From Microbulbifer variabilis (GTDB lineage: Bacteria; Pseudomonadota; Gammaproteobacteria; Pseudomonadales; Cellvibrionaceae): 64,000 nucleotides of DNA. Shown here one piece after another: positions 57,342 through 64,000 of the stretch. The notes under the pieces were generated by a model, which worked only from the letters and a program-made list of their open reading frames with translations, made no database searches and had not been told where the DNA came from. The position numbers and the translations under genes are program-made. The DNA lies in assembly GCF_020524905.1 (NCBI RefSeq), contig NZ_JAIVKI010000005.1:124001-188000 (forward strand), given 5' to 3'. The stretch's first letter is position 1. Each line of letters opens with the position of its first letter.

Positions 57342-58016
57342 GTGACCCCCGCGGAAGAACCCACAGGACCAAAGAGCCCACTTGCCCAGCGATTTCGCGG
57401 CTTCCTGCCGGTTGTGATCGACCTGGAAACCGGCGGCTTTAACGCGCGCACCGATGCCCTGCTGGAAATTTCGGCGGTAATCCTGGATATGGATGAAGAA
57501 GGGAAACTTTTCCCACTGGAGACCCACAGCTTCCACCTGGAACCCTTCGAGGGCGCCAATGTAGAGCAGTCGGCCCTCGACTTTATCGGCATCGACCTGG
57601 AGTCCCCCGAGCGCGAAGCCTGGCCCGAGGAAATCGCCCTACCGGAAATGTTTCGCAAGATCCGTAGCGCAGTGAAGAAGCACAACTGCACCCGCGCCAT
57701 TATGGTCGCCCACAATGCCCACTTCGATTTGGGTTTTGTAAATGCGGCAGTTGAGCGAACCGGTATTAAACGCAACCCTTTCCACCCGTTCTCCTGCTTC
57801 GATACCGCCACCCTCGCCGGGCTTGCCTACGGTCAAACCGTGTTAGCCAAAGCTTGCCAGGTCGCCGGTATCGAATTCGATAACAGCTGCGCCCACTCCG
57901 CCGAATACGATGCGGAAAAAACCGCAACCCTATTTTGCGGTATCGTCAACAAATGGCGGGAACTGGGTGGCTGGCCAGTGGCCAGCACGGAATTCGAGGA
58001 GCAGGAGGCCAACTAG
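57342..58016 (+). CDS. rnt: Ribonuclease T
   Basis: DEDDh 3'-5' exonuclease that trims tRNA and other stable RNA 3' ends, 224 aa. Exo [13 protein letters not shown], Exo [14 protein letters not shown] and Exo [16 protein letters not shown] with the catalytic His and Asp. The middle [18 protein letters not shown] is the RNase T insert. GTG start with AAGGAC upstream. Located after pyrC on the same strand. Confidence 0.95.
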   Translation: MTPAEEPTGPKSPLAQRFRGFLPVVIDLETGGFNARTDALLEISAVILDMDEEGKLFPLETHSFHLEPFEGANVEQSALDFIGIDLESPEREAWPEEIALPEMFRKIRSAVKKHNCTRAIMVAHNAHFDLGFVNAAVERTGIKRNPFHPFSCFDTATLAGLAYGQTVLAKACQVAGIEFDNSCAHSAEYDAEKTATLFCGIVNKWRELGGWPVASTEFEEQEAN

Positions 58017-58200
58017 CCTCCTGCGAGCACTCCCCTGTCAGTGGTCGGAGCAGTCCGTTCCGCCCCCCTCTGCACCCTTCTCCTTTAGCCACTCCCGTGG
58101 CGGCAAACTGCGCACTATGGATGCCACTTAGACAATTGGGTGCTTTTTTATGCAGTTTGCTGTATGATGACTCGCTAACCCAAAACACCGGACAGTCAAC

Positions 58201-58395
58201 GTGGCCAAAAAAGCATCCTCCTCTTCCAGTCGCAAGCAGAACACACCTCTAGAGACCAGTGAGAGTATTGAGGCGCAGGTGCAGGCCTTTTTGGCGAAAG
58301 GCGGTGAAATTGAACAGGTCCCCAAGGGCGTGAGCGGCCAGACTAACACCTCCGGCCCCAAACATATCACTCTAGGCAAGAAGCCCCGCGGCTAA
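58201..58395 (+). CDS. Small basic/acidic protein, SutA-like transcriptional regulator candidate
   Basis: 64 aa from a GTG at 58201. It is hydrophilic, with a Ser/Lys-rich start, a short helix ESIEAQVQAFLAKGG and the motif GEIEQVPKGVSGQ, which resembles the conserved core of SutA-type RNA-polymerase-binding proteins of pseudomonads, though shorter than SutA. The motif similarity is seen; the function is inferred. A strong terminator lies about 90 bp after the stop. Confidence 0.5.
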   Translation: MAKKASSSSSRKQNTPLETSESIEAQVQAFLAKGGEIEQVPKGVSGQTNTSGPKHITLGKKPRG

Positions 58396-58483
58396 CTTTA
58401 CACCACGGCTTCCATTTCCTGCTCCACAGTTTAAGGCCCCGATTTCAGCACCTGATCATCAGCGGTTGCGAAATCGGGACCAT

Positions 58484-58514
58484 AAAAAAAGGCCGCTATT
58501 TAGCGGCCTTTTTT
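58484..58514. terminator. Bidirectional terminator between the small gene and secF
   Basis: GGCCGCTA / TAGCGGCC arms with a 2-nt loop flanked by A7 and T6. It ends secDF on the minus strand. Confidence 0.92.
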
Positions 58515-58533
58515 ATTGAAGAGCTATCCCGAA

Positions 58534-59535
58534 TTAGGGCATCTCTTCCAGCTCCGCGCCCTCTTTCACTGCCGGCATCAGATCCTCTTTGGAGATATGC
58601 AATGCCATCAATACATTTGCGGCCACATAAATCGAGGAGTAAGTACCCACAACCACACCGACAATCAAAGCCAGGGAGAAGTTGTGAATCAGCTCGCCGC
58701 CAAAAAACTGCAGCGCCCACAGCACTAACAAAGTGGTGAACGAGGTCATAAAGGTACGGCCGAGAGTCTGGCTGATGGAGATATTAATAATCTCCTCCGG
58801 GTCTGCCTTACGGACCTTGCGAAAGTTCTCGCGGATACGGTCAGCCACAACGATGGTATCGTTCAGGGAGTAACCGATCACCGCCAGCACTGCCGCCAGC
58901 ACAGTCAAATCGAAATCCAGTCCCAGCAGCGCGAAAAATCCCAACACAATGATGACATCATGTGCCAGTGCCGTAACCGCCCCGATAGAAAACTTGTACT
59001 GGAAGCGCAGAGTCACATACAGCATCACCAGCGCCAAAGCCACCAACATGCCTAAACCGCCATCGTCGCGCAGCTCGGCACCCACTTGCGGACCCACCAT
59101 TTCAACGCGACGCAGGGTGACGTTGCCATCACTGCCCGCATGTAGCACTTCAACCACTTTATTGCCGATGGGCGTTGTGGCTTCCTGATTGGTGGCGCTG
59201 ATCTGGGTGACTTCTTCAGTGACCTCCGGAGGCAATTTGATCATCAGCTCGTTGTCGGAGCCATAATTCACCACCGTCGCACCTTTATAGCCGGCATCCT
59301 CCAGCTGGGTGCGTACATCATTTATAAATGGGGTAACTTCAAAACCCACTTCAACCTGGGTACCGCCGGTAAAGTCCAGGCCAAACTTCAGGCCCTTGGC
59401 TGCCAGCACCCCAATTGAGGCCAGCACCAGCAGGATGGATATCGCTGCGGCAAGCTTACGCCAGCGCATGAAGTCATACACACGCTTGCCCATATACTCG
59501 GTGATTTTACCGCTTTCCACTTTGGTCTCACTCAT
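58534..59535 (-). CDS. secF: Protein translocase subunit SecF
   Basis: 333-aa inner-membrane partner of SecD that uses proton motive force to pull proteins out of SecYEG. Helix 1 (AAAISILLVLASIGVLA), the FGLDFTGGTQVEVGF motif at the periplasmic entrance, then five C-terminal helices with LAVIGYSLNDTIVVADRIRE and SISQTLGRTFMTSFTTLL. Length slightly above the Escherichia coli 323 aa. It is 11 bp after secD. Confidence 0.97.
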   Translation of the reverse strand: MSETKVESGKITEYMGKRVYDFMRWRKLAAAISILLVLASIGVLAAKGLKFGLDFTGGTQVEVGFEVTPFINDVRTQLEDAGYKGATVVNYGSDNELMIKLPPEVTEEVTQISATNQEATTPIGNKVVEVLHAGSDGNVTLRRVEMVGPQVGAELRDDGGLGMLVALALVMLYVTLRFQYKFSIGAVTALAHDVIIVLGFFALLGLDFDLTVLAAVLAVIGYSLNDTIVVADRIRENFRKVRKADPEEIINISISQTLGRTFMTSFTTLLVLWALQFFGGELIHNFSLALIVGVVVGTYSSIYVAANVLMALHISKEDLMPAVKEGAELEEMP

Positions 59536-59546
59536 GGCCAGTCTCC

Positions 59547-61415
59547 TTAAATCCAGAGCTTCTGTACACGGCGACCGCCGTAGAACAAGTTGATGATTGC
59601 ACGCGTGCCCATAATGGCACTAAACATGGAGGTAAGAATACCGATCGACAGAGTCACTGCGAAGCCCTGTACCGGACCCGAACCAATCGCATAGAGGATG
59701 ACCGCCACAATTAAGGTGGTGATGTTGGCATCCACAATAGTGCTGTAGGCATTATCGAAGCCAGCGCTGATCGCCGACTGGGGCGGCATCCCATTCCTGA
59801 GTTCCTCCCGTATTCGCGAGAAAATCAGTACGTTGGCATCCACCGCCATACCCACAGTCAGAACGATACCGGCAATACCCGGCAACGTCAGGGTGGCACC
59901 GAGAATCGACATCACTGCCACCAACAGAATCAGGTTAACTCCCAGGGCAAGATTGGCGGCGAGGCCAAACAGCCGGTAAGAGATCAGCATACAGATAATC
60001 ACCGCGAGCAGACCGATCTGCACTGACTGCACACCCACCTTGATGTTATCCGCACCTAAAGATGGACCAATCACTCGCTCTTCCACAAAGTACATGGGCG
60101 CAGCCAAGGCACCGGCACGCAGCAACAGGGCCAATTCCTGAGCTTCCGCCGGGCTATCCAGTCCAGTTACACGGAACTGCTTACCCAGGGCGCTCTGCAC
60201 TGTGGCAAGGCTGATAATTTTCTTGTCTTCGGTCTTAACCTGCTCGGTAACCTGGTTACCCTCAGCATCCATTTTGGTCTGCGGGGTAAAGCGGGTCTCG
60301 ATAAACAGAGTACCCATACGGCGGCCAACATTTTTCCAGGTAGCCCGGTGCATCAGTTCACCACCGCGGGAATCCAGGGTGATATTTACCTGGGGAAGAC
60401 CACTTTCGTCGTAGCCAACACGAGCATTGGTAACGCTGTCACCCTTGATAATGATCTTACGCTCCAGCCAGGCACCACCGTACATTTGCTGCTGGCGCTC
60501 ACCGCGATATTCGAAGTACTCCTTATTGGTGACCAGCTCATCGGGGCTGGCCTCCATACGGTATTCCAAGTTGGCGGTCTTACCGATAATCCGCTTGGCC
60601 TCGGCGGTGTCCTGAACACCAGGCAGCTCCACCACGATACGGTTGCGCCCCTGGCGCTGTACGATCGGTTCGGCCACACCCAGCTCATTCACCCGGTTGC
60701 GCAGGGTGGTGAGGTTCTGGGATACGGCGTAGTCTTCAAGCTGCTTGATTTCCTGCTCGGACAAGGTAGCGCGAATTTCCAGGTTCTCGCCGCTGCCGGA
60801 TTCGCTCAGCTGTAACTGCGGGAATTCCTTGCGCATAGTGGACAGGGCCAGGCTGCGCAACTCATCGTTGCGGAAACGCGCCACGATCTCGCGATCATCA
60901 ACCAGGTCCACACTGCGGTAGCGGGCCTTGGCCGCACGCAGCTTGGTTTTCACATCCTGCGCGTAGCCTTCCATATTGGTTTTTACGATGGTGTTGGTAT
61001 CCACCTCCATCAGGAAGTGCACACCACCAGCCAGGTCGAGACCCAACTTCATGGGGCTCGCACCGATATCACTGAGCCATTTGGGGGTTGTGGATGCCAG
61101 GTTCAGAGCCACCACGTAATCGCTGTGCCCCAATGCCTCTTGAATAGCGCGCTTGGCGGGCAACTGCTGGTCGATCGAGTCAAGACGGATCAGGATCGCC
61201 TTGTCACCCACCTCTCCGCCGAAGTGTTGGATGCCTGCATCATCCAGGGCTTTGCGCGCCTTAGTGAGGACGCTCTCATCCATCACCATGGCGCTGGACT
61301 GCCCGGAAATCTGCACCGCAGGGTCCGGCTTATAGAGGTTGGGCGCGGCGTAGATCAGGCCGAAGGCCACAACCGCGAGAATCAGAAAGTACTTCCAGAT
61401 CGGGTAGCGATTCAT
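59547..61415 (-). CDS. secD: Protein translocase subunit SecD
   Basis: 622 aa, standard length. N-terminal helix, then GLDLAGGVHFLMEVD (the DLxGG motif), the P1 periplasmic domain (about 120-440), and six helices in the C-terminal half with IAGIVLTVGMAVDANVLIFSRIREE, the key Asp of proton conduction. secD-secF form one operon. It follows tgt without an intervening yajC, which is the usual neighbour. Confidence 0.97.
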   Translation of the reverse strand: MNRYPIWKYFLILAVVAFGLIYAAPNLYKPDPAVQISGQSSAMVMDESVLTKARKALDDAGIQHFGGEVGDKAILIRLDSIDQQLPAKRAIQEALGHSDYVVALNLASTTPKWLSDIGASPMKLGLDLAGGVHFLMEVDTNTIVKTNMEGYAQDVKTKLRAAKARYRSVDLVDDREIVARFRNDELRSLALSTMRKEFPQLQLSESGSGENLEIRATLSEQEIKQLEDYAVSQNLTTLRNRVNELGVAEPIVQRQGRNRIVVELPGVQDTAEAKRIIGKTANLEYRMEASPDELVTNKEYFEYRGERQQQMYGGAWLERKIIIKGDSVTNARVGYDESGLPQVNITLDSRGGELMHRATWKNVGRRMGTLFIETRFTPQTKMDAEGNQVTEQVKTEDKKIISLATVQSALGKQFRVTGLDSPAEAQELALLLRAGALAAPMYFVEERVIGPSLGADNIKVGVQSVQIGLLAVIICMLISYRLFGLAANLALGVNLILLVAVMSILGATLTLPGIAGIVLTVGMAVDANVLIFSRIREELRNGMPPQSAISAGFDNAYSTIVDANITTLIVAVILYAIGSGPVQGFAVTLSIGILTSMFSAIMGTRAIINLFYGGRRVQKLWI

Positions 61416-61532
61416 GCTGTTCTCATTGTTCTAGTGTGACCCCGAGGGCCGGTAAAGCTTGGCAATTTGCCTGGATATGTGGGCACAGCGAGCGGATTGC
61501 AAGGTGCCGGGCTCCCGACAAAGGTGGAGGCG

Positions 61533-61560
61533 ATTATACGGAGATCAGGGGGCTGAACAA
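61533..61560 (-). promoter_or_regulatory. Sigma70-like promoter for secDF
   Basis: Minus strand TTGTTC (61560-61555), 16-nt spacer, TATAAT (61538-61533). It lies in the tgt-secD gap, about 120 bp before secD. Confidence 0.55.
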
Positions 61561-61620
61561 ATGACGGGGGCACAGCGATGCGCTCGACTGCGCCCCAAAT
61601 AGGATAAAAGTGCGACAGGA

Positions 61621-63827
<2,207 letters not shown>

Positions 63828-63935
63828 GGAATCCTGGAAATTTAGAAGCTATGGAGAGGTCGCGAAGGTTATAGGAAATTTTAGGAGCTGTTAACTGGAG
63901 CGACAGAAAATGCGCTAAGTTATTGAATTCACTGG

Positions 63936-63963
63936 TTGACCCCGGCCAAAGCATTGCTATAAT
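63936..63963 (+). promoter_or_regulatory. Strong promoter reading out of the right edge
   Basis: TTGACC (63936-63941), 16-nt spacer, extended -10 TGCTATAAT (TATAAT at 63958-63963) followed by a GC-rich CACGCCC discriminator. This is the type found before tRNA or rRNA genes. In pseudomonads a tRNA-Leu gene lies next to queA, so a stable RNA gene beyond the window is plausible. Confidence 0.7.
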
Positions 63964-64000
63964 CACGCCCTCTTCGCACCGACCCCAAGGTCGAGCAGCG

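Overview
The window looks like a chromosomal segment of a marine gammaproteobacterium of the Cellvibrionales / Microbulbifer type. That placement is inferred from gene content and synteny: fxsA-groES-groEL, ampE-ampD-DUF1631-nadC, a full ccoNOQP + ccoGHIS cluster, queA-tgt-secD-secF, and tesA divergent from an ABC pair as in Escherichia and Pseudomonas. No sequence search was run.

Layout. 1-9.4 kb is core: the start of a macro-domain ADP-ribose hydrolase, putP, a lysozyme-fold protein overlapping ttcA, tesA, a YbbA/YbbP-like ABC system, bioA and csrA. From about 9.4 to 22.4 kb lies an AT-rich accessory island. It holds an OLD-family nuclease split by a heptanucleotide tract, a DUF2130 nuclease-like protein and a possible PIN-like protein. 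These three genes are each followed, exactly at the stop codon, by the same structured repeat. The island also has a RIO kinase, a Rho-like ATPase that lacks the RNA-binding half of Rho, a DUF6629 membrane protein and three decayed fragments of one Y1-type (RAYT-like) transposase. From 22.4 to 26.3 kb are small envelope genes (lipoprotein, two PepSY-like proteins), an aldehyde dehydrogenase and a horizontally acquired-looking ketopantoate-reductase relative.

26.3-64 kb is core again. It contains groESL with a heat-shock promoter, fxsA, cfa, a membrane protein, an SDR, a DUF481 protein, an alkyltransferase-like protein, two AmpG permeases, PEBP, a PLP dehydratase, an aldehyde dehydrogenase, ampE/ampD, DUF1631 and nadC. 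The cbb3 oxidase assembly (ccoGHIS plus a His-tailed SafE-like protein) and structural (ccoNOQP) operons follow, with an FNR/Anr-type box upstream of ccoN. Then come argG, pyrC, rnt, a small SutA-like gene, secF, secD, tgt and queA. A strong promoter at the right edge reads out of the window, probably into a stable RNA gene.

How the genes work together. The core genes form recognisable modules: peptidoglycan recycling (two ampG, ampD, ampE), microaerobic respiration (ccoNOQP with copper and haem maturation), protein folding, and tRNA queuosine synthesis coupled to protein export. The island resembles a cassette array of probable defence or nucleic-acid-acting genes. Two points deserve attention: the OLD nuclease appears to be phase-variable through a 7-bp repeat, and the A/B repeat family that separates the genes could be the exchange point of an undescribed cassette or passenger-gene system.
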